DNA of 5,893 nucleotides, from positions 1-5,893 of the forward strand of contig JAPHRL010000082.1 of NCBI GenBank assembly GCA_026195755.1. The letters run 5' to 3'. The notes under the pieces were generated by a model. It did not search any database and had not been told where the DNA came from. It saw nothing but the letters and a program-made list of their open reading frames with translations. Below are positions 1 through 5,893 of the stretch, one piece after another. The DNA is from Kangiella sp. (lineage in GTDB: Bacteria > Pseudomonadota > Gammaproteobacteria > Enterobacterales > Kangiellaceae). A program made the translations under genes and the position numbers. How positions within the stretch are numbered: the stretch's first letter is position 1; every line of letters starts with the position of its first letter.

Positions 1-1
1 G

Positions 2-301
2 GAAGGGGCAATGGGCGGTTTGATTACCGCCACTGTATTGTCAACCATTGCTGCTTTCTTTATCGGTTTGTCATTCTCGCTCGCATGGTTTGTGCTGTTA
101 GCATTGGTTCTAGTGGTGGTATCGGTGATTGGGGACTTATTTGAAAGCATGCTTAAGCGTCAGGCAGGGATTAAGGATAGCAGTCAAATTCTACCAGGCC
201 ACGGTGGGCTACTTGATCGTCTGGATAGCACGCTTTCTGTAGCTCCTTTCTTTATTGTTGCTTTGCTGATCTTTAAGCATGGCCTGAGCCTTAATTTATA
301 A
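2..301 (+). CDS. cdsA: Phosphatidate cytidylyltransferase (CDP-diglyceride synthase), C-terminal part
   Basis: Inner-membrane enzyme that condenses CTP and phosphatidic acid into CDP-diacylglycerol, the precursor of phosphatidylethanolamine, phosphatidylglycerol and cardiolipin. Only the last 99 codons are in the window. The reading frame is open from base 2, and base 1 would be the last base of the preceding codon. The fragment begins EGAMGG, which matches the end of the family's KTWEG-type motif. Visible residues 49-75 fit the complete CDP-diglyceride synthase signature: S-x-L-K-R, then K-D, then PGHGG, then D-R-L-D. Hydrophobic stretches at about 7-25, 28-44 and 78-92 are probable membrane helices, and the signature lies between the last two. 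The gene ends in TAA two bases before dxr, so the two are probably translationally coupled. The ATG at 11 is internal and not the start. The identity is secure; the N-terminal part lies outside the window. Confidence 0.95.
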   Translation, partial: EGAMGGLITATVLSTIAAFFIGLSFSLAWFVLLALVLVVVSVIGDLFESMLKRQAGIKDSSQILPGHGGLLDRLDSTLSVAPFFIVALLIFKHGLSLNL

Positions 302-303
302 CC

Positions 304-1503
304 ATGTCAGTTCAACGTCAGTCAATCTGTATCCTCGGAGCAACCGGTTCAATCGGTACTAATACATTGGATGTGATTCGCCGTCACCCAGAGCGCTACC
401 ATGTATTTGCATTAACCGCTAATCAGAATATCGACTTACTCTTTAAACAGTGCCTGGAATTTGAACCTGAATATGCGGTGTTAACCAGCGACGAACATGC
501 CGAATCATTGCAGGCCAAGTTCAATGCAGAGAATATATCCACAACGCTACTGGTGGGTATTGAGCAACTTAACTGGGTGGCAGGCCATGAAGACGTGGAT
601 ACTGTCATGGCGGCGATTGTGGGTGCTGCTGGCTTGCTGCCAACCCTGGCTGCGGTCAAGGCGGCCAAGAAAGTGCTGTTAGCCAATAAAGAAGCATTGG
701 TGATGTCGGGCGCTATATTTATGGAGGCTGTCAGCGAAAGCGGTGCGACCTTATTGCCAATTGATAGTGAACATAATGCGATATTTCAGTGCTTGCCGGA
801 ACATTTTGTTTCACAAGGCATCCAATCCTGCGGTATTCATAATATTGTACTGACGGGGTCTGGTGGCCCGTTTTTAACGAAATCTTTAGCCGAATTTCCA
901 ATGATTAGCCCCGATCAGGCTTGCGCGCACCCTAACTGGTCAATGGGCCGAAAGATTTCAGTGGATTCAGCGACCATGATGAATAAAGGGTTGGAGTTGA
1001 TTGAGGCTTGTTGGTTATTTGATGTTCAGCCCGAACAGATTGAGGTGGTGCTACATCCGCAAAGCATTATCCATTCTATGGTGCGCTACCAGGATGGATC
1101 TGTGATAGCGCAGATGGGGAATCCCGATATGCGCACTCCGATTGCTCATGCGCTGGCTTTTCCTGAGAGAATCAGCGCAGGTGTTGCCCCATTGGATTTT
1201 ATGCAGATTAATCAACTGACCTTCGAACAACCAAGCTATGAACGCTACCCATGTTTGCAGTTGGCCAAGGAAGCGATGGAACAGGGGGGCAATACCCCTG
1301 CGCGACTTAACGCGGCCAATGAAGTCGCAGTAGCAGCATTTCTAGATGAAAATATAAATTTTGACCAGATTGCTTTGGTTATTCAGCAGACATTAACTGA
1401 AACTAAGTATGCTGATGTGAGTGATTTAGACACTGTGTTAGCCGCCGATAACGAGGCAAGACAGAGAGCACAACAAATTGTCGATGTGTTAAGCGCGGAT
1501 TAG
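304..1503 (+). CDS. dxr: 1-deoxy-D-xylulose 5-phosphate reductoisomerase
   Basis: Cytoplasmic enzyme of the MEP (non-mevalonate) isoprenoid pathway. It rearranges and reduces 1-deoxy-D-xylulose 5-phosphate to 2-C-methyl-D-erythritol 4-phosphate, using NADPH and a divalent metal, and is the fosmidomycin target. The product is 399 aa, against 398 in E. coli. The NADPH-binding loop GATGSIG is at residues 12-18 and LLANKEALVMSG at 125-136. The metal ligands inferred by alignment are D154, E156 (PIDSEHN) and E231 (NKGLE). Phosphate- and substrate-contacting residues S186 (TGSGGPF), N227 and K228 are present, as are HPNWSMGRKISVDSATMMN (209-227) and HPQSIIHSMV (251-260). The C-terminal helical domain contains LNAANEVAVAAFL at 315-327. 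All key residues are intact. The ATG at 304 follows the cdsA stop by two bases and has no good Shine-Dalgarno sequence in front, which suggests reinitiation after cdsA. Identification is by motif and overall similarity and is very secure. Confidence 0.98.
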   Translation: MSVQRQSICILGATGSIGTNTLDVIRRHPERYHVFALTANQNIDLLFKQCLEFEPEYAVLTSDEHAESLQAKFNAENISTTLLVGIEQLNWVAGHEDVDTVMAAIVGAAGLLPTLAAVKAAKKVLLANKEALVMSGAIFMEAVSESGATLLPIDSEHNAIFQCLPEHFVSQGIQSCGIHNIVLTGSGGPFLTKSLAEFPMISPDQACAHPNWSMGRKISVDSATMMNKGLELIEACWLFDVQPEQIEVVLHPQSIIHSMVRYQDGSVIAQMGNPDMRTPIAHALAFPERISAGVAPLDFMQINQLTFEQPSYERYPCLQLAKEAMEQGGNTPARLNAANEVAVAAFLDENINFDQIALVIQQTLTETKYADVSDLDTVLAADNEARQRAQQIVDVLSAD

Positions 1504-1560
1504 AAATTTACCAAGACTTAATACAACCGAGTTAGATAATTATAGATAGAGAGCTATTCA
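1504..1560. other. dxr-rseP intergenic spacer
   Basis: This 57-base AT-rich gap is the longest non-coding stretch in the window. I see no hairpin followed by a T run, so no intrinsic terminator. Weak sigma-70-like elements can be picked out, such as TTAATA at 1518-1523, a 17-base spacer, and TATAGA at 1541-1546. In such AT-rich sequence this is not enough to call a promoter. The right end carries the ribosome binding site of rseP. Confidence 0.5.
1548..1553 (+). promoter_or_regulatory. Probable ribosome binding site of rseP
   Basis: The purine run AGAGAG lies 7 bases before the TTG at 1561 and 10 bases before the ATG at 1564. Its match to AGGAGG is only partial, and the spacing does not clearly separate the two adjacent start codons. 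Confidence 0.45.
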
Positions 1561-1563
1561 TTG

Positions 1564-2901
1564 ATGACCGATTTTTTATACAGTATTTTTGGCTTGTTAG
1601 TCCTGCTTGGAGTGCTGGTCACTTTTCATGAGTGGGGGCACTATTGGGTTGCCAAAAAACTGGGCGTTAAAGCACTTCGTTTTTCGGTAGGCTTTGGTAA
1701 GCCAATCTGGGGGCGCACTAACAAACAGGGCACTGAGTTTGTTATAGCTCCAATACCATTGGGGGGCTATGTCAGGTTTGTAGATGAGCGGGAAGGTGAG
1801 GTTGCCGATGATGACCTACCTTATGCTTTTAATCGCCAGCCGGTCTGGAAACGAATTTTAATTGTCTTGGCTGGCCCGATGGCTAACTTTTTACTGGCCA
1901 TTCTGGTTTATGCGGTTGTATATATGATGGGCATCGCAGTGGGGAAGCCTTTTGTAACCAGTGTCATGCCTAACACAGTTGCCGCACAAGCTAACTTCCC
2001 AGAAAACAGCGAAATCCTTTCAGTGGATGGAGTTCAAGTCAAAAGTCTTGAAGATGCGGTCTTCGCATTTGTTGACCATATTGATGATAACAAAACTATA
2101 GAGGTTGAAGTTAAGCCTCTCAATCAAGCTAAAACCACAATAACTCTTGACGTCAGTCAGTGGCAAGAACCCGATGAAGGCACCATTTTTGATAGCCTTG
2201 GATTGGATTTTGGTGCTGTTAATGGTGAGCCACGATTAGGGATGGTCGCTAAAAATTTACCTGCAGCGAAGGGTGGTTTAAAAGAACAGGATCTGATTCT
2301 GTCAGTTAATGGCGACAGTATTCATTTGTGGAGCGAACTGGTTACCTTTATAGAGAATAGCCCGAATAAGGAATTAGAGTTAGTCGTCTTGCGTAATGGT
2401 ATTGAGCAACAGTTGACGGTTACCCCTCAACCCAATGAGCGTGATCCAGACAAAGGTTTTGTGGGAATCGCGCCTGCTTTTCAAAGCTATAATGTCATAA
2501 ATTATGGCTTCTTTGAGTCTTTCGGCAAGGGTGCCGAGCAAACCTGGGTAATGGTTGAGCGAATTGGTAGTTTCTTGGGTAAGTTGATTACTGGGAAGTT
2601 ATCTATCAAAAACTTGGGTGGTCCTGTTGGAATTGCTCAGGGCGCAGGACAGACAGCACAGGCTGGAATGGTTGCATTCTTGCTTTATCTCGCTATGATA
2701 AGCGTCAATTTAGGCTTCGTGAACCTTCTGCCAATACCAATGTTGGACGGTGGTCATTTAATGTACTATCTAGTCGAGCTCGTTCGTGGCAAGCCTGTCT
2801 CTGAAAAAATTATGGAACTTGGTATGAGAGTTGGCATCATACTAGTGCTGACAATCATGGCGATTGCGCTATATTTCGATATAAACCGAATAAACCAATA
2901 G
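1564..2901 (+). CDS. rseP: Site-2 intramembrane zinc metalloprotease RseP (regulator of sigma-E protease)
   Basis: Inner-membrane S2P protease. In the well-studied E. coli pathway it makes the second cut in the anti-sigma factor RseA after DegS, which leads to release of sigma-E; it also clears remnant signal peptides. I chose the ATG at 1564 (445 aa; E. coli 450) because it places the zinc-binding HEWGH at residues 22-26, the same numbering as E. coli RseP. The TTG at 1561 would add one residue. In order: membrane helix 1 (about 4-22) with HExxH; the membrane-associated beta-loop with IPLGGYV (64-70); helix 2 (about 97-121) beginning at LAGPMANF; two tandem PDZ domains (about 128-215 and 221-300); helix 3 (about 372-394) with NLLPIPMLDG, in which D395 is the third zinc ligand; and helix 4 (about 421-439). 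All catalytic residues are intact. It sits 57 bases after dxr and 10 bases before bamA, the usual order. Confidence 0.97.
   Translation: MTDFLYSIFGLLVLLGVLVTFHEWGHYWVAKKLGVKALRFSVGFGKPIWGRTNKQGTEFVIAPIPLGGYVRFVDEREGEVADDDLPYAFNRQPVWKRILIVLAGPMANFLLAILVYAVVYMMGIAVGKPFVTSVMPNTVAAQANFPENSEILSVDGVQVKSLEDAVFAFVDHIDDNKTIEVEVKPLNQAKTTITLDVSQWQEPDEGTIFDSLGLDFGAVNGEPRLGMVAKNLPAAKGGLKEQDLILSVNGDSIHLWSELVTFIENSPNKELELVVLRNGIEQQLTVTPQPNERDPDKGFVGIAPAFQSYNVINYGFFESFGKGAEQTWVMVERIGSFLGKLITGKLSIKNLGGPVGIAQGAGQTAQAGMVAFLLYLAMISVNLGFVNLLPIPMLDGGHLMYYLVELVRGKPVSEKIMELGMRVGIILVLTIMAIALYFDINRINQ
2814..2841 (+). promoter_or_regulatory. Candidate sigma-E promoter for bamA-skp, inside the 3' end of rseP
   Basis: A perfect GGAACTT (-35) at 2814-2820 is followed after 16 bases by TCATA (-10) at 2837-2841. 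This fits the sigma-E pattern GGAACTT, about 16 bases, TCnnA. Initiation would fall near 2847-2849, giving a leader of about 64 bases before the bamA ATG. In E. coli, bamA and skp are sigma-E regulon members driven from within the upstream region, which makes the position plausible. The -35 bases also encode Glu-Leu in RseP, so a chance match is possible. Confidence 0.55.
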
Positions 2902-2904
2902 AGA
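2900..2904 (+). promoter_or_regulatory. Ribosome binding site of bamA overlapping the rseP stop codon
   Basis: AGAGA at 2900-2904 shares its first two bases with the TAG stop of rseP (2899-2901) and ends 7 bases before the bamA ATG at 2912. The overlap suggests that a ribosome finishing rseP can help translation of bamA start. Confidence 0.5.
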
Positions 2905-2911
2905 ACAATCA

Positions 2912-5383
2912 ATGCGTTTGATAACAAAAACAGTTACGGCTTTAGTATTATCTGCACTTTTTTCCAAAGCAGGCGCAATCGAGCCCTTTGTTGTAGAAGA
3001 CATTCAAGTGGAAGGTTTACAGCGAGTTGAGCTGGGGTCTTTCTTTACAGAGCTTCCTATTCGTGTCGGTGAAACACTGGATAATGCACGCGCACCTAGT
3101 ATTATACGTGCGATTCACCAATCAGGTAATTTTGAGTTCGTCAAATTAGAAAAAGAAGGTAATACGCTTAAGATTACCGTAGTAGAGCGTCCAATTATTA
3201 CTGAAATTATTATAAAGGGTAACAAAGTTCTTAAAACGGAGCAGTTGCTTGAAGGAATGCAGGGCGCGGGAATATCAAAGGGTGAAGTGCTTGATAGCTT
3301 TGTTTTGGAAAAGATCGAGCAGGAAATTGCTAACCAGTATTATTCAAATGGACACTACCATATTAGTGTTGAGAAAAAGCTGGCGGAGCTATCTCGCAAC
3401 CGTGTTCAGCTACACCTTACTATTAAAGAAGGTGGTTCAGCCAAAATTAAAGAATTTAATATTGTAGGTAATGATATTTTTCCTGATGAAAAATTATTAT
3501 CACAATTTGAACTAACCACTGGTGGTTTATTTACTTTCTTCACAGATGATAATAAATACAACAGTGTCACTTTAGAGAAAGATCTTGAAACCTTAACCTC
3601 ATACTATAAAGATCGTGGTTATCTTGAGTTCAAAATTACTTCAACTGAAATTTCATTAGCAAATAATGAAGAAGACATCTATATCACAATGGTTGTAGAT
3701 GAAGGAGAAATATATACCATTTCTGGAATAGATATTATTGGTGACTTTAATTTCGAAGTAGATACTCTCAAACGCATGATTCCTTTAAAAGAAGGCGATA
3801 CTTACTCTGCTGCGGCAATGACGTTTGCAGAGGAGCAAATAAAACAGCTACTAGGAATTTACGGCTATGCCTTTGCGCAAGTCAGAACTATTCCTGAAGT
3901 GTCTAAAGATACTCCGGAAGCTAAATTAATTGTTTTAGTTGAACCAGGTGAAAGACATTATGTTGACCGCATTAACTTCGAAGGAAATGTCAGTACCGAT
4001 GAGAATGTATTGCGTCGGGAGGTTCGTGTTCAAGAAGGCGGCACCTTGTCATCAACATTGGTTGAGCGTTCTAAAATCAGATTACAACGGCTGCCTTATA
4101 TAGAAGAAGTAAAGGTTGATACGGTTAAGAAAGAAGGTACGACGGATCGTGCGGACGTTTTGTTCCAAATAAAAGAGCGAAGTGCGGCTCAAGTAAGTGG
4201 CGGCCTCGGGTATAATGATTTTTATGGGATGACCATCAATGGTGAATTGTCTCATAGTAATTTTATGGGTAGCGGTAACTCGGTTGGCTTGGCATTAGAT
4301 ACTAACAAAGCTGTTAAAAGTGTTCGTTTAAATTATACTGATAATTACTTCACTCAAGATGGTATTGGTCTTTCATCTAACATTGTTTATAGTGAAACGG
4401 ATTATGGTAAGTTAAACCTTATAGCTCAAAGCCTTGACACATTAGGTTTTGGCTCAACGCTTTATATCCCAACAGGTGAGTATTCAACATTTAGCGTCGG
4501 CTTTAATGCATCTCAAAACGAGCTGACTTCTCCTGTTACTAATTCACAGCGAGTTATAGATTTTTTTGATTTGTTAGGTTATGACGCTAACCTTGACTCT
4601 GAAGTTGATTTTGATATTTTCTCTGTGAATGTTGGTTACAGTATTAACTCTTTAAATCGTGCTATTTTTCCGTCAAAGGGTGCTCGTCATAGTTATGGCT
4701 TGAATGCGGGAACGGCTATTGGGGATTTGGAGTTCTATAAGGCAACTTACGATTATGATTATTACTTCCCGATTTCAAATGATGGGTGGATATTCTCTAT
4801 TCGAGGCGGGTTGGCTTATGGTGATGGGTATGGAGATACTGAAGACTTGCCATACTTTCAGAACTTTTATGGTGGTGGTAGTTCATCCTTGAGAGGTTTT
4901 GAAACCAATACAATTGGGCCAAGAGATCTTCAAAGAATTCGGACCACTCAAAGCGTCCCAAGCCCGATACCTGGGGCCGGTAGTACAACGGTTATTTTGC
5001 CTAGTGAATATGACAGGTTGTATATTGGTCGCTACTCAGTGGGCGGCAATGCGCGATTCCTGAATTCATTTGAGCTGATCTTCCCTACACCCTTTATTGA
5101 GGATACATCCAACGTAAGAACCAGCTTGTTTGTGGATGTAGGCAATGTTTGGGATACGAAGTTTGACCCAGAGCGATTCGAAGGTTTAAGTATTGAGCCG
5201 AGCAGTATTTTGCCTTCTGTGCCTGATTACAGCGATTATAAGAATTATCGAGCATCGTACGGTATTTCATTGCAATGGTACTCAGCAATGGGGCCCTTGC
5301 AGTTCAGTTTATCAAGACCGTTGAAAAGTGAACCTTATGACGATACAGAAACTTTCACTTTCTCAATTGGTAAAACATTTTAA
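2912..5383 (+). CDS. bamA: Outer membrane protein assembly factor BamA (Omp85 family)
   Basis: Essential core of the BAM complex, which folds and inserts beta-barrel proteins into the outer membrane with the BamB-E lipoproteins. The product is 823 aa (E. coli 810). The signal peptide is residues 1-22, with a cleavage site after A20-G21-A22. The mature protein starts with FVVEDIQVEGLQRV, the classic opening of POTRA 1. Five POTRA domains follow at roughly 26-93, 94-174, 177-265, 268-346 and 349-423. The region LRREVRVQEGG (367-377) in POTRA 5 matches the part of the E. coli protein that contacts BamD. The 16-strand barrel fills about 426-823. It includes NFYGGGSSSLRGF (651-663), carrying the conserved loop-6 R661-G662-F663, and ends in FSIGKTF with the C-terminal aromatic residue. 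Oddities: loop 6 reads LRGF rather than VRGF, is proline-rich near 681-698, and has no cysteine. The ATG start fits the signal peptide and the ribosome binding site. No frameshift is seen. Confidence 0.98.
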   Translation: MRLITKTVTALVLSALFSKAGAIEPFVVEDIQVEGLQRVELGSFFTELPIRVGETLDNARAPSIIRAIHQSGNFEFVKLEKEGNTLKITVVERPIITEIIIKGNKVLKTEQLLEGMQGAGISKGEVLDSFVLEKIEQEIANQYYSNGHYHISVEKKLAELSRNRVQLHLTIKEGGSAKIKEFNIVGNDIFPDEKLLSQFELTTGGLFTFFTDDNKYNSVTLEKDLETLTSYYKDRGYLEFKITSTEISLANNEEDIYITMVVDEGEIYTISGIDIIGDFNFEVDTLKRMIPLKEGDTYSAAAMTFAEEQIKQLLGIYGYAFAQVRTIPEVSKDTPEAKLIVLVEPGERHYVDRINFEGNVSTDENVLRREVRVQEGGTLSSTLVERSKIRLQRLPYIEEVKVDTVKKEGTTDRADVLFQIKERSAAQVSGGLGYNDFYGMTINGELSHSNFMGSGNSVGLALDTNKAVKSVRLNYTDNYFTQDGIGLSSNIVYSETDYGKLNLIAQSLDTLGFGSTLYIPTGEYSTFSVGFNASQNELTSPVTNSQRVIDFFDLLGYDANLDSEVDFDIFSVNVGYSINSLNRAIFPSKGARHSYGLNAGTAIGDLEFYKATYDYDYYFPISNDGWIFSIRGGLAYGDGYGDTEDLPYFQNFYGGGSSSLRGFETNTIGPRDLQRIRTTQSVPSPIPGAGSTTVILPSEYDRLYIGRYSVGGNARFLNSFELIFPTPFIEDTSNVRTSLFVDVGNVWDTKFDPERFEGLSIEPSSILPSVPDYSDYKNYRASYGISLQWYSAMGPLQFSLSRPLKSEPYDDTETFTFSIGKTF

Positions 5384-5417
5384 TTAGTAATTAGATATAA
5401 ATTATTGGAGAACAATT
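5384..5417. other. bamA-skp intergenic spacer
   Basis: This 34-base spacer is very AT-rich and contains the skp ribosome binding site. TATAAA at 5396-5401 resembles a -10 box, but I see no suitable -35 box at 16-18 bases upstream. There is no hairpin or terminator, so skp is probably transcribed with bamA. Confidence 0.5.
5407..5410 (+). promoter_or_regulatory. Ribosome binding site that fixes the TTG start of skp
   Basis: GGAG lies exactly 7 bases before the TTG at 5418. It is the clearest Shine-Dalgarno match in the window. The TTG it selects begins a complete signal peptide, whereas the next in-frame ATG (5460) falls inside that peptide. Confidence 0.8.
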
Positions 5418-5893
5418 TTGAAAAAATTATTAGCAGTATTTTTATTTGTTGCAGCGAGCATGCCTCTAATGGCAAACGCCGAAGCTAAAATCGGAATCAT
5501 CAATTTTGGTGAGGTTATGGCTAAAGTCCCACAAAAAGACGCCATTAATCAAAAACTGAAGAAAGAATTTTCAGGTCGTGAGAGTGAGCTGCAACGCTTA
5601 GGTGAAGAGATTGAAACTGCTCGCACAGAGTATATCAATAACGTTGCAACCATGTCTGAGTCTCAAGCAACAGACAAGAAGCGTGAAATTCAGAAGAAAA
5701 TGTCGGATTACAAGCTAAAAGAAACTGCATTTAAAGAAGATGTTGAAAAGCGTAGTCGTGAAGAGCAGCAAAAGCTGAGTGATCAAATCCGAGATGCTGT
5801 AGATTCTGTAGCAAAAAAAGGCGGCTACAATATTCTTCTGGATCGTCAGGCAGCTCCTTACATAGATGCTACTATCCCTGATGTGACGGCTCA
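5418..5893 (+). CDS. skp: Periplasmic OMP chaperone Skp (OmpH family), 3' end beyond the window
   Basis: Trimeric, jellyfish-shaped periplasmic chaperone that holds unfolded outer-membrane proteins leaving the Sec translocon and helps deliver them to BAM. There are 158 codons in the window with no stop reached. E. coli Skp is 161 aa, and alignment of the last visible residues (PDVTA with E. coli KDITA) suggests that fewer than about ten residues are missing. The start is TTG at 5418, supported by GGAG seven bases upstream. It gives a typical signal peptide: KK at 2-3, a hydrophobic core at 4-18, and an A19-N20-A21 cleavage site. The mature protein opens with IGIINFGEVM, a family hallmark. A long, highly charged, Lys/Glu/Gln-rich helical region (about 42-128) follows, forming the coiled-coil tentacle, with the family-typical GRESELQRL at 53-61. 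It then returns to the beta body at YNILLDRQAAPYID (137-150). It lies 34 bases after bamA with no terminator between. Confidence 0.95.
   Translation, partial: MKKLLAVFLFVAASMPLMANAEAKIGIINFGEVMAKVPQKDAINQKLKKEFSGRESELQRLGEEIETARTEYINNVATMSESQATDKKREIQKKMSDYKLKETAFKEDVEKRSREEQQKLSDQIRDAVDSVAKKGGYNILLDRQAAPYIDATIPDVTA

Noticed and set aside
423..686. Reverse-strand open frame of 87 codons inside dxr, and a forward out-of-frame one at 497-682
   Set aside because: Both lie entirely within dxr, which has full family similarity. Their translations show no recognisable domain and they lack ribosome binding sites of note.
3249..3467. Forward out-of-frame open frame inside the bamA POTRA 2 region
   Set aside because: It is fully inside bamA in another frame, and its translation resembles no family I know.
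4704..5288. Out-of-frame open frames over the bamA barrel (4704-4892 forward; 4797-4988 and 5094-5288 reverse)
   Set aside because: They are shadows of the barrel coding sequence, low in complexity, with no domain or start signal support.
5384..5417. Possible promoter in the bamA-skp spacer based on TATAAA
   Set aside because: No acceptable -35 hexamer lies at 16-18 bases, and the nearest TTG-type hexamer (TTGGTA at 5367-5372) is 23 bases away. A -10-like box is expected by chance in such AT-rich sequence.
1..5893. Mobile elements, tRNA or rRNA genes, CRISPR arrays, or a novel gene system
   Set aside because: The window is almost fully occupied by five well-known envelope genes in their standard order. 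No spaced direct repeats, transposase-like protein, or non-coding gap longer than 57 bases was seen.

Overview
This window is a stretch of conserved gammaproteobacterial chromosome carrying five genes, all on the + strand. In order they are the 3' end of cdsA, complete dxr, complete rseP, complete bamA, and skp (ompH) running off the right edge. This is the middle of the well-known envelope-biogenesis cluster frr-uppS-cdsA-dxr-rseP-bamA-skp-lpxD-fabZ-lpxA-lpxB, which is typical of Gammaproteobacteria. The gene order, the two-PDZ RseP, the five-POTRA BamA and the recognisable similarity to the Escherichia coli proteins along their whole lengths support a gammaproteobacterium. Moderate to low GC and the protein divergence suggest a marine or environmental lineage rather than an enteric, but I cannot name a genus.

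Layout: cdsA ends at 301 and dxr starts two bases later. A 57-base gap at 1504-1560 separates dxr from rseP and is the longest non-coding stretch here. rseP is followed after 10 bases by bamA, whose ribosome binding site overlaps the rseP stop codon. A 34-base AT-rich spacer separates bamA from skp. I see no factor-independent terminator anywhere, so the window reads as one co-directional transcription unit, possibly with internal promoters.

The genes feed one compartment. CdsA makes CDP-diacylglycerol for phospholipids. Dxr makes MEP for isoprenoids, including the undecaprenyl carrier used for peptidoglycan and surface polysaccharides. RseP is the intramembrane protease that helps release sigma-E under envelope stress. 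Skp escorts unfolded outer-membrane proteins across the periplasm, and BamA inserts them into the outer membrane. The most interesting non-coding signal is a sigma-E-like promoter (GGAACTT, 16-base spacer, TCATA) inside the 3' end of rseP, about 70 bases before bamA. It would place bamA-skp directly under the stress response that RseP activates.

I found no mobile element, CRISPR array, RNA gene, or sign of an undescribed system. The points worth a second look are regulatory sites, start codons (TTG for skp, TTG/ATG for rseP) and sequence details of BamA.
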